Source of the DNA: Comamonas testosteroni
GTDB lineage: Bacteria > Pseudomonadota > Gammaproteobacteria > Burkholderiales > Burkholderiaceae_C
Direction: 5' to 3'
Length of the DNA stretch: 64,000 nt
NCBI GenBank assembly: GCA_008727115.1
Contig: CP044131.1
Span: 186,001 to 250,000 of the forward strand
The position numbers were made by a program, and so were the translations under genes. The notes beneath the pieces are model-generated. The model was not told where the DNA came from and did not search any database. It saw only the letters and a program-made list of their open reading frames with translations. Shown here piece after piece: positions 18,481 to 26,938 of this stretch. The first letter of the stretch is position 1. Every line of letters starts with the position of its first letter.

Positions 18481-19158
18481 ATGGCTCAAGTTATGAACCT
18501 CTCTTCAGGACTAATGCGCGTTGCCGGCGTGTCTGCCGTAGCGCTGGTGTTGGCGGCCTGCTCGGCGCTTCCCACGCCGCCCACACAGCACACTCGCTAC
18601 GATCTGGGTGTCACCGATACCACTGTGCCCATGGCGACTGCTGCAGCGCCTCTCGTGGCTCCGCCTCCGCTGGTGCTGGCCGAAGTGCAGACCCCGGCCG
18701 GTGCGGACAACTCCACTGCCATGCTTTATCGCCTGGGCTATGCGGACAGCCAGGAGCAGCGCGCCTATCAACATGCGCGCTGGACTTTGCCGCCTGCCCA
18801 GATGCTGGAGCAGCGCCTGCGTACCCGCCTGGCCCTGGAGCGGCCGGTGCTGTCGGAAAAGGACAATCTCAGCCCCAACCCCAGCGATACGCGCCCGCTG
18901 GGGCTGCTGCGTCTGGAGATTGTGGAGTTCAGCCAGGTCTTTGATAGCGCCAGCAGCAGCCAGGCTGTGGTGCGACTGCGCGCCAGCCTGATTGGCCAAG
19001 ACCGGCGTGGCGGCAATGTGTTGCTGGGCCAGCAACTGTTCAGTGCGCAAACCCCTGCCACCACGGGCGATGCTGCGGGCGGCGCGCGAGCCATGGCAAG
19101 CAGTGTGGACAAGCTGACCATCGAGCTCAGCAACTGGCTGCAGCGCCAAGGCCGGTAA
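18481..19158 (+). CDS. ABC-type transport auxiliary lipoprotein (PqiC-like)
   Basis: The start at 18481 (MAQVMNLSSGLMRVAG) has AGGAAC before it; the longer frame would overlap mlaD. 225 residues. A signal peptide ends in the lipobox VLAAC (lipidated Cys about 26). The mature part (HTRYDLG, PLVLAEVQTPAG, MLYRLGYADSQEQRAYQHARWTLPPAQMLEQRLRTRL) fits the auxiliary lipoprotein family that includes PqiC, an outer-membrane partner of MCE transporters. It closes the operon; no MlaC or MlaA homologue lies beside it, so this lipoprotein probably provides the outer-membrane end. Confidence 0.88.
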   Translation: MAQVMNLSSGLMRVAGVSAVALVLAACSALPTPPTQHTRYDLGVTDTTVPMATAAAPLVAPPPLVLAEVQTPAGADNSTAMLYRLGYADSQEQRAYQHARWTLPPAQMLEQRLRTRLALERPVLSEKDNLSPNPSDTRPLGLLRLEIVEFSQVFDSASSSQAVVRLRASLIGQDRRGGNVLLGQQLFSAQTPATTGDAAGGARAMASSVDKLTIELSNWLQRQGR

Positions 19159-19171
19159 ACAGGCTGTCATC

Positions 19172-19203
19172 ACCACAAGCCCTGCACATGCAGGGCTTTT
19201 TTG
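19172..19203 (+). terminator. Terminator of the MCE transporter operon
   Basis: AAGCCCTGC/GCAGGGCTT stem followed by six T (19197-19202), 14 nt after the lipoprotein stop. Confidence 0.85.
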
Positions 19204-19319
19204 TGGGTGCTTGATCTGGCGGGGCTGCGCGGCGCTGCTTTGCTGATATGGGCCAATGGGTGGTGGCGTTGATCTTTCTAAGCTGCAAATTCCGCAACTC
19301 GCAAAGCAAAGGAATCTCT

Positions 19320-19823
19320 ATGGCCAGCCTGGAATGGACTGCTGCTCTGATGTTGGACTTCCCCGCCATGGATTCGGTGCATGAGGAATTCGTCACTTTG
19401 CTGGCCCGGGTAGAGGCCGCTGACGACGTGCAGTTGTGCCCGTTGTGGGACGAATTGATTGCCCATACCCAGCAGCACTTTGATCAGGAAGACCGCTGGA
19501 TGCAGACCACAGGCTTTGCCACGGGCAACTGCCACAGCCAGCAGCACAAGGTCGTTTTGGCCGTCATGCGCGAAGGCGCGGCCAAGGGCGCGCAGGGTGA
19601 GCTGAGCACCATTCGCCATATGGCCGCCGAGCTAGGCCCCTGGTTCAGCCACCATGCCCAGAACATGGACGCAGCCCTGGCCTTGCACATGCGTCGAGCG
19701 GGCTTTGACCCGGTCAGCGGCGAAGTGCTAATGCCCGAAGCGCTGCCCGCCGAGCCCATCACCGGCTGTGGCGGCGCCTGCAGCACGCCAGAGCAAAAAG
19801 AAGAAGCAGTAGCCACTGTCTAA
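19320..19823 (+). CDS. Bacteriohemerythrin-like protein
   Basis: The start at 19320 (MASLEWTAALMLDFPAMD) follows AAAGGAATC; the longer frame is rejected. 167 residues. Diiron ligands of hemerythrin are in place: His in SVHEEF, His and Glu in HTQQHFDQED, the pair in CHSQQHKVV, and His with Asp in WFSHHAQNMD. Such proteins bind oxygen or sense it and are often linked to microaerobic or redox life. After the four-helix bundle there is a short Cys-containing tail (ITGCGGACSTPEQ, about 147-159). It has no obvious partner genes; the next gene converges. Confidence 0.92.
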   Translation: MASLEWTAALMLDFPAMDSVHEEFVTLLARVEAADDVQLCPLWDELIAHTQQHFDQEDRWMQTTGFATGNCHSQQHKVVLAVMREGAAKGAQGELSTIRHMAAELGPWFSHHAQNMDAALALHMRRAGFDPVSGEVLMPEALPAEPITGCGGACSTPEQKEEAVATV

Positions 19824-19863
19824 AACGGACTAAAAAGGCCAAAAAACTGGCGCAGCCCAACCC

Positions 19864-19964
19864 AGAGACAGCAAGCAAGCGCCGTCGCGCAGCGAAGCTG
19901 TCGTCCCCCTTCCATAGCGCGCAGCGCGTAGAGAAAGGGGGAAGCCGCAAAGCGGCTCAGGGGG
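19864..19964 (-). repeat. Stop-linked 90-nt repeat, copy 4 (after marC)
   Basis: On the minus strand CCCCCTGAGCCGCTTTGCGG starts immediately after the marC stop codon (19965-19967), in marC orientation. A CCCCCTTTC/GAAAGGGGG-type stem is present and the 3' end is degenerate. Confidence 0.85.
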
Positions 19965-20612
19965 TTACGGATAAATAGCTGGCGAAGCCAGAATCGGGAA
20001 GATCTTGATCAACCCGCCGGCCATCACCTCAATGGCCAGGGCCGCCAGAATCAACCCCATGAGGCGTGTCATGACGTTGATGCCGGTTCTGCCCAGCACG
20101 CGGGCAATGGGGTCGGCCAGAGAGAAGCACACCATGATGGCTGCGGCAACCACCACGCCATAGCCGACCAGCGCCACATGCTGCCAGATGGTGCGCGCCT
20201 GATCGGCATAGATCACCACGGTGGACATGGCTGCGGGCCCGGTCAGCAGCGGTATGGTCAGCGGCACCACGGCAATGCTATTGCCCTCGGCGGCTTTTTC
20301 GACACCGGCTTCCAGAGTGGCGTTGTTCGGGCGATCTTCCGCAGGGCGCGAGTTCAGCATGTTCATCGCGCTGATCAGCAGCAGCAGGCCGCCACCCACT
20401 TGAAAACTCTGCAGCGAGATATTGAAGAACTGCAGGATCTGCAAGCCCAGCAGTGCGCAGACCGCAATCACGCAGAACGCGGCAAAGGCTGCGGTGCGGA
20501 TGGTCTGCCAGCGCTGCTCGGCATTGAAGCCGGCCGTGTAATGGATAAAGAACGGAATAATGGCCAGCGGGTTGATGATGGCCACCAGGGTGATCAGCGG
20601 CTTGAGGTCCAT
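19965..20612 (-). CDS. MarC-family integral membrane protein
   Basis: 215 residues with six hydrophobic segments. The start MDLKPLITLVAIINPLAIIPFF and the central SIAVVPLTIPLLTGPAAMSTVVIYA are the conserved parts of the MarC/UPF0056 family. Its members were once linked to multidrug resistance, but their function is unsettled. The start ATG overlaps the stop of a 23-codon open frame with a good ribosome site (20612-20683), which may couple its translation. The 90-nt dispersed repeat touches the stop codon. Confidence 0.92.
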   Translation of the reverse strand: MDLKPLITLVAIINPLAIIPFFIHYTAGFNAEQRWQTIRTAAFAAFCVIAVCALLGLQILQFFNISLQSFQVGGGLLLLISAMNMLNSRPAEDRPNNATLEAGVEKAAEGNSIAVVPLTIPLLTGPAAMSTVVIYADQARTIWQHVALVGYGVVVAAAIMVCFSLADPIARVLGRTGINVMTRLMGLILAALAIEVMAGGLIKIFPILASPAIYP

Positions 20613-20683
20613 TACAGCGCGCCCCCTTGGGTGGCGGGTATCTTGCGATGCTTGTCCTTGGCGCGGGCTGAAATACCTTGCAT
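20612..20683 (-). CDS. Possible 23-residue leader peptide before marC
   Basis: ATG at 20683 is preceded by AGGAG with five-base spacing, a better ribosome site than that of marC itself. The frame is 23 codons (MQGISARAKDKHRKIPATQG then GAL) and its TAA overlaps the marC ATG as TAATG. The sequence is basic and has no known family. It could be a coupling peptide or chance. Confidence 0.35.
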   Translation of the reverse strand: MQGISARAKDKHRKIPATQGGAL

Positions 20684-20795
20684 GAACACTCCTGTGAAAA
20701 AATGGCCCTCGTCCTCGACGTGGCAGCTGCCATTACAGCACTGCTGGGTGCTGGCGTCGCTGATTTCCCCTTGAACAATATGAAGGAGCTTTGCA

Positions 20796-21488
20796 ATGGG
20801 TAGCTTTGTTGAACTGACGGCCGTGGATGGCGCAAAAACTCCCACCTATGTCGCCATGCCGGAAGGCACGCCGCGTGGTGCCATCGTGGTGCTGCAGGAG
20901 ATTTTTGGCGTGAACTCGCACATCCGCTCCGTGGCCGACCGCTATGCTGCGCAAGGTTATGTGGCAGTGGCCCCCGCCATGTTTGCCCGTGTTGAGCCCG
21001 ATGTGGAGCTGGGCTACACCGAAGAAGACATGAAGGCCGGTTTTGCACTCAAAACCGCAGTCGAGGCTTTGCCAGAGCCCGGTGCATTGCGTGACATCGA
21101 GGCTGCTGTGGCCCATGCTGCAACGCTGGTGGCCGGCGGCAAGGTGGGCGTGGTGGGCTTTTGCTGGGGTGGCCTCATGACCTGGCGCGCGGCCTGCAGC
21201 CTGCCCAGCGTATCGGTCGCAGTCTGCTACTACGGCGGCGGCATGACCGGCGAGCTGGAAGCCAGTCGTCAGGCGCAGAGCCCGGTGTTGGCGCACTTTG
21301 GCAGCAAGGACCACTACATCTCGCTGGAGTCCGTGGAAGCCTTCAAGCTGGCGCAGCCCAAGGTGGAGGTCCATGTCTACGAAGCCGACCACGGCTTCAA
21401 CTGCGACCAGCGCGGCTCATACAACGAAGCGGCTGCAGTACTCGCGAACGAGCGCACCCTGGCCTTCTTCAAGCAGCATCTGGGCTGA
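20796..21488 (+). CDS. Dienelactone hydrolase family protein
   Basis: 230 residues, close to the 236 typical of dienelactone hydrolases. The alpha/beta-hydrolase core has IVVLQEIFGVNSHIRSVADRYA (oxyanion-side Glu region), the nucleophile Cys in VVGFCWGGLMTW (about 125), Asp in FGSKDHYIS (about 172) and His in EADHGFNCDQR (about 203). This Cys-Asp-His triad is characteristic. The family opens dienelactones in chlorocatechol breakdown, but many members act on other small esters or lactones, and no catabolic genes are near. Divergent from marC, with about 110 nt between (overlapped by the possible leader peptide). Followed by a repeat-derived terminator. Confidence 0.93.
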   Translation: MGSFVELTAVDGAKTPTYVAMPEGTPRGAIVVLQEIFGVNSHIRSVADRYAAQGYVAVAPAMFARVEPDVELGYTEEDMKAGFALKTAVEALPEPGALRDIEAAVAHAATLVAGGKVGVVGFCWGGLMTWRAACSLPSVSVAVCYYGGGMTGELEASRQAQSPVLAHFGSKDHYISLESVEAFKLAQPKVEVHVYEADHGFNCDQRGSYNEAAAVLANERTLAFFKQHLG

Positions 21489-21503
21489 TCGAAGTCTCAA
21501 AAC

Positions 21504-21547
21504 AATAGCTGCTAGCGCTTTATGCACAAGCGTTAGCAGCTATTTTT
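21504..21547 (+). terminator. Terminator formed by a short dispersed element
   Basis: 17-bp stem (21504-21520 with 21528-21544, one G-T pair) and a T tract. The left arm AATAGCTGCTAGCGCTT is the dispersed element sequence and the right arm is its complement, so the terminator of the hydrolase gene has been built from that element or has given rise to it. Confidence 0.85.
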
Positions 21548-21592
21548 ATTCAAACTATGGGTCAAGCCACAAGGCGCGTACTGCCCCATTGC

Positions 21593-21679
21593 AGAGACAG
21601 CGAGCAAGGGCAGCCCCGCACCGAGGCTGTCGTCCCCCTCCCGAAGAGAGAGGGAGAAGGCGCGCAGCGCCTCAGGGGG
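21593..21679 (-). repeat. Stop-linked 90-nt repeat, copy 5 (supplies corA stop)
   Basis: On the minus strand CCCCCTGAGGCGCTGCGCGC covers the last codons of corA: the TGA at 21672-21674 is the TGA of the repeat itself. A CCTCCC... type stem and the CCCTTGCTCGCTGTCTCTGC end follow. Confidence 0.85.
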
Positions 21680-22859
21680 TGTCCCTGTCTTCACTTTCCA
21701 GATAGCGGCGACGCCAGAAGTAGGCCACCAGCACCACGGTAATCACGGCCATAGAGAACAAGGCCCAGATAAAGCCGTCCTTGGTGTGGACAAAGGGAAT
21801 GAACTCGAAGTTCATGCCGAAGATGCCGGCAATCAGGTTCAGTGGCAAAAAGATGGCCGTGACCGTGGTCAGCGTGCGCATGATGTCGTTGGCCCGGTTG
21901 CTCTGGGCAGAGAAGTGCATTTGCACGGCGGTCTCGGCGCTTTGCTCCATGCGATGGATATGGTGGGTTACGCGCTCTATGTGCTCAAGCACATCGCGTG
22001 AGCGCACGCGCAGCAGCTCGCGCTCATGCTGGCGCGCCGGGGTTTGCTCGGGCGGCCAGCCTTCCAGTGCCTCGGTCCAGTCCTGCACGGCGGCGCGCTG
22101 GTCTTCGCAGATCTCATCGAGCTGGTGCAGTGCAAGACGTACATCGAGCACGCTGGCCCAGTTGCTAAAGCGCTTGTTGGGCTTGAGCAGCGCGATTTGC
22201 CAATGATCGATCTGGCGCGTCAGGGTGCGGCGCAGGTCCAGGTAGCCGTCCACCATGGAGTTGACCATGCGTAGCATCAGGTCGGCAGGCTCGACCGGCA
22301 TCTTGCTGCTTTGCTGGCGACCTTCGATTTTGACGGGGCCGGAGATCAGTCTCTGCCAGAAGTTGTCCAGCACAAAGCATTCGTCCGGGTGTACGGACAG
22401 CAGCAACTGGTCATACAGTGCAAAGCCCACGGGCTGGGTTTCAACGCGCTGCAGGATTGGCGCAGCAGCCGGGGCGTGTGAGGGCGGTGGGGCGCTGGCT
22501 GCTTCTGTGTGATTGGTCTGCGGTGTCGGGCCTGGTGAGGGAGCCGTGGGGCTTGTCGCCGCTGCGGGCTTGCCTGTCAGCGGCGGCAGGTGGGCATTGG
22601 CCAGACGGCGAAACACCAGCACGTCATACACCGAGGTGTAGTCGTAGTTGGAGGGAATGGCCGGGTTCAGCAGGTCCGAAACGTGCAGGTCCACCAGCGC
22701 GGAGCCGCCCAGCTGGGTCAGCATAGTCTGTATGGCGGGCAGTTGTGACTCCAGCTCCGAGCGTGTGCAGGAGACCCAGTAGAACCCCGTTGTGGCTGCA
22801 TGTGTGGGCAGTTCGTCAACCGGCTGGGCGTAGAGGGGGGAGATATGCAGCACGCGCAT
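21672..22859 (-). CDS. CorA-family divalent metal ion transporter
   Basis: 395 residues. A cytosolic N-terminal part holds a Pro/Ala/Thr-rich insertion (about 98-138) and a helical region rich in Arg and Glu. Two C-terminal membrane helices are present; the first ends in the pore signature GMNFEFIPF (about 349-357) and the second is ALFSMAVITVVLVAYFWRRRYLE. The GMN triad is the mark of CorA/ZntB transporters of Mg, Co or Zn. The loop after it (VHTKDG) lacks the acidic MPEL of classic CorA, so zinc or another ion is possible. The stop codon lies in the dispersed repeat that follows. Confidence 0.9.
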   Translation of the reverse strand: MRVLHISPLYAQPVDELPTHAATTGFYWVSCTRSELESQLPAIQTMLTQLGGSALVDLHVSDLLNPAIPSNYDYTSVYDVLVFRRLANAHLPPLTGKPAAATSPTAPSPGPTPQTNHTEAASAPPPSHAPAAAPILQRVETQPVGFALYDQLLLSVHPDECFVLDNFWQRLISGPVKIEGRQQSSKMPVEPADLMLRMVNSMVDGYLDLRRTLTRQIDHWQIALLKPNKRFSNWASVLDVRLALHQLDEICEDQRAAVQDWTEALEGWPPEQTPARQHERELLRVRSRDVLEHIERVTHHIHRMEQSAETAVQMHFSAQSNRANDIMRTLTTVTAIFLPLNLIAGIFGMNFEFIPFVHTKDGFIWALFSMAVITVVLVAYFWRRRYLESEDRDTP

Positions 22860-22887
22860 GGGAATGAAGCGACCTCGGGAGTTGATG

Positions 22888-22917
22888 CAAAAACGGCCTG
22901 GGCAAAGCCCAAGCCGT
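22888..22917 (-). terminator. Terminator of hemB
   Basis: Stem of 11 bp (22893-22903 with 22907-22917, one G-T pair, 3-nt loop) followed by a T tract on the minus strand, about 60 nt after the hemB stop. Confidence 0.75.
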
Positions 22918-22932
22918 CAAATAATGCCTGAA

Positions 22933-22977
22933 ATGGCCTCAAGCGCAAGCATGACCTGCGCTGCTAGCTATCAATTT
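22933..22977 (-). repeat. Short dispersed element, copy after hemB
   Basis: On the minus strand TTGATAGCTAGCAGCGCAGG and GCTTGCGCTTGAGGCC follow the hemB stop directly. It is in hemB orientation and contains rearranged halves of the element. Confidence 0.6.
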
Positions 22978-24036
<1,059 letters not shown>

Positions 24037-24131
24037 CTATTCCATGCTGGCAGTCGCATGAAGGTCGGCAGAAGAGGTAAAGACGCGGCCTGCCGCAGGC
24101 ATGGTCGGGCGTGGGCCTTTACACTGGCTCC

Positions 24132-24548
24132 ATGCTATGGGTTAAAGCCTTTCACATCGTTTTTGTGGCCAGCTGGTTTGCTGGCCTGTTCTATCTGCCA
24201 CGCATCTTCGTCAACATCGCCATGGTCACGCCAGGCTCGGTGGCCGAGCGCGAGCGCTTGCTGCTGATGGGGCGCAAATTGCTGCGCTTCACCACCATGC
24301 TGGCCGTGCCCGCCTTGGGTCTGGGGCTGTGGCTGTGGCTGGGCTGGGGTTTTTCAGGTGGCTGGCTGCATGCCAAGCTGGCTGTGGTGCTGCTGGTCAT
24401 TGGCTATCACCACAGCTGCGCCGTGCTGCTGCGCAAGCTGGCGGATAACATCTGCCATAAAAGCCACCGCTGGTTTCGTTTCTACAACGAGGTGCCGGTG
24501 CTGCTGCTGATCGCTGCCGTGATTTTGGTGGTGGTCAAACCCTTCTGA
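24132..24548 (+). CDS. hemJ: HemJ/CopD-like membrane protein (probable protoporphyrinogen oxidase)
   Basis: Start taken at 24132 (MLWVKAFHIVFVASWFAGLF); a second ATG seven codons earlier is possible. 138 residues with four membrane helices. The opening WVKAFHIVFVASWFAGLFYLPR with its conserved His, and LHAKLAVVLLVIGYHH in the third helix, match the UPF0093/HemJ family, which oxidises protoporphyrinogen IX. CopD-like copper proteins share the fold, so annotation by domain alone would be ambiguous. Being back-to-back with hemB favours the heme role. Symbol given on that basis. Confidence 0.75.
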   Translation: MLWVKAFHIVFVASWFAGLFYLPRIFVNIAMVTPGSVAERERLLLMGRKLLRFTTMLAVPALGLGLWLWLGWGFSGGWLHAKLAVVLLVIGYHHSCAVLLRKLADNICHKSHRWFRFYNEVPVLLLIAAVILVVVKPF

Positions 24549-24575
24549 GTGTTGTGCAAAGAGTAGGAAGCGACT

Positions 24576-25703
24576 GTGTCTGAATCCGCAGTGCCGGTAA
24601 TTTCCATGCGCCATACCTCGGCCTGGCCGCTGGCGCTGGTCTACAGCCTGCTCATTGTCTTTGCCAGTCTGTTCCCGTTTGATGGCTGGCGTGCGCAGGG
24701 CATTGATCCGCGTGTCTTTCTGTTTGCCAAGATACCGCCGCCTTACTGGACCTGGTTCGACGTCAACACGAACATCGTCGGCTATGCGCCGCTGGGCTTT
24801 TTTCTGGCATTGGCGTTGATGCGCTCGGGCCTGCCACGGCTGGCCGTGCCGCTGGCATTTCTTGCGGGTACTTTGCTGTCGCTGTGCATGGAGTTCTTGC
24901 AGATCTATCTGCCGCGCCGTGTGCCGTCCAATATGGATTGGGTGCTGAACGCGGGCGGTACTTTGCTGGGAGCCTTGTTGGCTGCCTTGCTGGAAAAGTT
25001 GGGGGTGCTGTCGCGCTGGAGTGCCTTTCGCCATCAGTGGATGGGTGAGGGCGGCGCAGGTGTGCTGGCCCTGTTGGCGCTGTGGCCGTTTGCGCTGCTG
25101 TTTCCGGCTGCCGTGCCCTTTGGCCTGGGGCAGGTGCTCGAACGTGTCGATGAGACGCTGCAGGACTGGCTGCTGAATACACCGTTCGAAGCCTGGCTGC
25201 CGCTGGGTGACTTTGCCATGACTCCGCTGTCGCTGGCGTCAGAGATGCTGTGTGTGATGCTGGGGCTGTGGATCCCTTGTCTGCTGGCTTACTGCGCGAT
25301 TGCCGGCATGGGAAGGCGCATATTGGCCGGCCTGCTGATGATTGCGGCAGGAGTAGGGGCAACCGCCTTGTCGGCGGCGCTGAGCTGGGGGCCGGTACAT
25401 GCCTGGGAGTGGGTGAACCTGCCGGTGCGCCTGGGTGTTTGGGGGGGGCTGGGACTGGCGGTGATTGCCTTGCCGGCCTCACGCCGAGTGTGTGCGGTGC
25501 TGTTGCTGGTGGTGTTGGTGCTGCATCTGAGCATCCTCAATCAGGCACCGACGAATGTGTACTTTGCCCAGACCTTGCAGGCCTGGGAGCAGGGGCGTTT
25601 CATTCGCTTCTACGGTCTGGGCCAATGGCTGGGCTGGCTCTGGCCTTACGTGACGCTGGCGTATGTTGTGGTTCGACTCTCGCGCCGCCAGCAGCCTGCC
25701 TAG
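24576..25703 (+). CDS. VanZ-family membrane protein
   Basis: 375 residues. The start is a GTG at 24576, with AGGAAG before it. The N-terminal half (about 12-135) is the VanZ-like domain: ALVYSLLIVFASLFPFDGW, TWFDVNTNIVGYAPLGFFLAL and the block SLCMEFLQIYLPRRVPSNMDWVLNAGGTLLG. The C-terminal half carries several more hydrophobic helices without a family I recognise. VanZ proteins are linked to low-level teicoplanin resistance and to envelope processes, but the role of such long forms is unknown. It lies 27 nt behind the HemJ-like gene and 12 nt before the ferredoxin gene, so a small operon is likely. Confidence 0.88.
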   Translation: MSESAVPVISMRHTSAWPLALVYSLLIVFASLFPFDGWRAQGIDPRVFLFAKIPPPYWTWFDVNTNIVGYAPLGFFLALALMRSGLPRLAVPLAFLAGTLLSLCMEFLQIYLPRRVPSNMDWVLNAGGTLLGALLAALLEKLGVLSRWSAFRHQWMGEGGAGVLALLALWPFALLFPAAVPFGLGQVLERVDETLQDWLLNTPFEAWLPLGDFAMTPLSLASEMLCVMLGLWIPCLLAYCAIAGMGRRILAGLLMIAAGVGATALSAALSWGPVHAWEWVNLPVRLGVWGGLGLAVIALPASRRVCAVLLLVVLVLHLSILNQAPTNVYFAQTLQAWEQGRFIRFYGLGQWLGWLWPYVTLAYVVVRLSRRQQPA

Positions 25704-25715
25704 AATGGATTCCCT

Positions 25716-26072
25716 ATGAGTGACACCCAGAATCAAGACAACGCCGGTGGCTACTATCAGCGCCACATTTTCTTTTGCCTGAACGAGCGTCTCAATGGAG
25801 AGGACTGTTGCGCGCTGCATGGTGCCAAGGCAGGCTTTGACCACTGCAAAAAGCGTGTCAAGGAAGAAGGCCTGGCGGGCAAAGGCCAGGTGCGTGTGAA
25901 CAAGGCGGGTTGCCTGGATCGCTGTGCCGGTGGCCCTGTGGCGGTGGTGTATCCGGAAGCGGTCTGGTACACCTTTGTCGACGACAGCGACATCGATGAA
26001 ATCGTGGAGTCCCACCTCAAGAATGGCAAGGTGGTGGACCGCCTGGTGCTTCCTGATAGCGTAGGGCGCTGA
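25716..26072 (+). CDS. Thioredoxin-like (2Fe-2S) ferredoxin
   Basis: 118 residues. HIFFCLNERLNGEDCCALHG gives the first cysteines and NKAGCLDRCAGGPVAVVYPEAVWYTF the second pair. The four-Cys spacing with a thioredoxin-like fold is that of shethna-type/NuoE-like small ferredoxins. The C-terminal VDDSDIDEIVESHLKNGKVVDRL is typical of the family in betaproteobacteria. It probably carries electrons in the cytosol; its partner is unknown. It follows the VanZ gene by 12 nt. Behind it lies an inverted copy of the short dispersed element. Confidence 0.9.
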   Translation: MSDTQNQDNAGGYYQRHIFFCLNERLNGEDCCALHGAKAGFDHCKKRVKEEGLAGKGQVRVNKAGCLDRCAGGPVAVVYPEAVWYTFVDDSDIDEIVESHLKNGKVVDRLVLPDSVGR

Positions 26073-26107
26073 TTCCATAAGGAACTCACAGCAGTTTCTT
26101 GCCTCTA

Positions 26108-26138
26108 TTTAATATAGATAAGCGCTACAAGCTATAAC
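26108..26138 (-). repeat. Short dispersed element, partial inverted copy
   Basis: On the minus strand it reads ATAGCTTGTAGCGCTTATCT, an eroded copy facing against the two flanking plus-strand genes. It is one of the few copies not in the orientation of an upstream gene. Confidence 0.45.
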
Positions 26139-26151
26139 TAGGATAGCAATC

Positions 26152-26790
26152 GTGAACTCCCAGACTGAACGACTGACTCTTGCCGGCGGTGCCGGTGTCA
26201 TCGAAGCCTTGCGCGATGCCCCGCAGCTGGCCGAAGGGCAAAGCCCCAAGGGCGTAGCCATCATCGCTCACCCCCACCCGCTGTTTGGCGGCACCATGGA
26301 CAACAAAGTGGTCCAGACGCTGGCCCGTGCTTTTGTGCAGTGTGGCTATACGGCGGTGCGATTCAACTTTCGCGGTGTGGGTGCCAGTGCGGGTGAGCAT
26401 GATGCCGGCATAGGTGAGGCTCAGGACATGCTGGCCGTGGTGCAGCAGGTTGCGCCCGAGGGGCCGATTGCTCTGGCCGGCTTTTCCTTCGGCGCTTTTG
26501 TGACCAGTCATGCGCTGGCCCAGCTATGGCCTGAAGGTCGTGTGCAAAAGACCGTACTGGTCGGCACGGCTGCCAGCCGCTTCAATGTGGCGCCTATTCC
26601 GGCCGATGCGCATGAGCAGACGCTGGTGATTCATGGCGAGGCGGATGACACGGTGGAGCTGTCCGCCGTGATGGAATGGGCCCGCCCGCAGATACTGCCT
26701 GTTACCGTGATCCCGCAGGTCGGACACTTCTTTCACGGACAATTACCTTTGCTCAAGAGCCTGGTGGTGCGCCACCTGAAATCTCAGTGA
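26152..26790 (+). CDS. Alpha/beta hydrolase (serine, short form)
   Basis: 212 residues from a GTG at 26152, with AGGATAG about seven bases before. IIAHPHPLFGGTMDNKVVQTLARAF is the oxyanion-loop motif of the small serine hydrolase group also seen in CocE/NonD-type families. The nucleophile lies in LAGFSFGAFVTS (Ser about 106), with Asp in HGEADDTVELS (about 164) and His in QVGHFFHGQL (about 192). The substrate is unknown. Its stop is followed by a 12-bp hairpin (26857-26883). Possibly cotranscribed with the ferredoxin upstream. Confidence 0.88.
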   Translation: MNSQTERLTLAGGAGVIEALRDAPQLAEGQSPKGVAIIAHPHPLFGGTMDNKVVQTLARAFVQCGYTAVRFNFRGVGASAGEHDAGIGEAQDMLAVVQQVAPEGPIALAGFSFGAFVTSHALAQLWPEGRVQKTVLVGTAASRFNVAPIPADAHEQTLVIHGEADDTVELSAVMEWARPQILPVTVIPQVGHFFHGQLPLLKSLVVRHLKSQ

Positions 26791-26856
26791 GCGCCCGTTC
26801 GATATCTGGATGATGTGTGAACTGCAGCGGTGTCTCCATTCACTATTTTTATAGCG

Positions 26857-26883
26857 CCAAGCCAAGGTCTAACCTTGGCTTGG
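26857..26883 (+). terminator. Hairpin after the hydrolase gene
   Basis: Perfect 12-bp stem CCAAGCCAAGGT/ACCTTGGCTTGG with a 3-nt loop, followed by CCGTTTTGG. The T tract is weak, so termination strength is uncertain. It resembles the dispersed element only at its TATAGCGC start. Confidence 0.55.
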
Positions 26884-26938
26884 CCGTTTTGGCGGTAAAT
26901 TTTCCGCGTTCACCTTTGCTTTAGCGAGAGTCGTCTTT

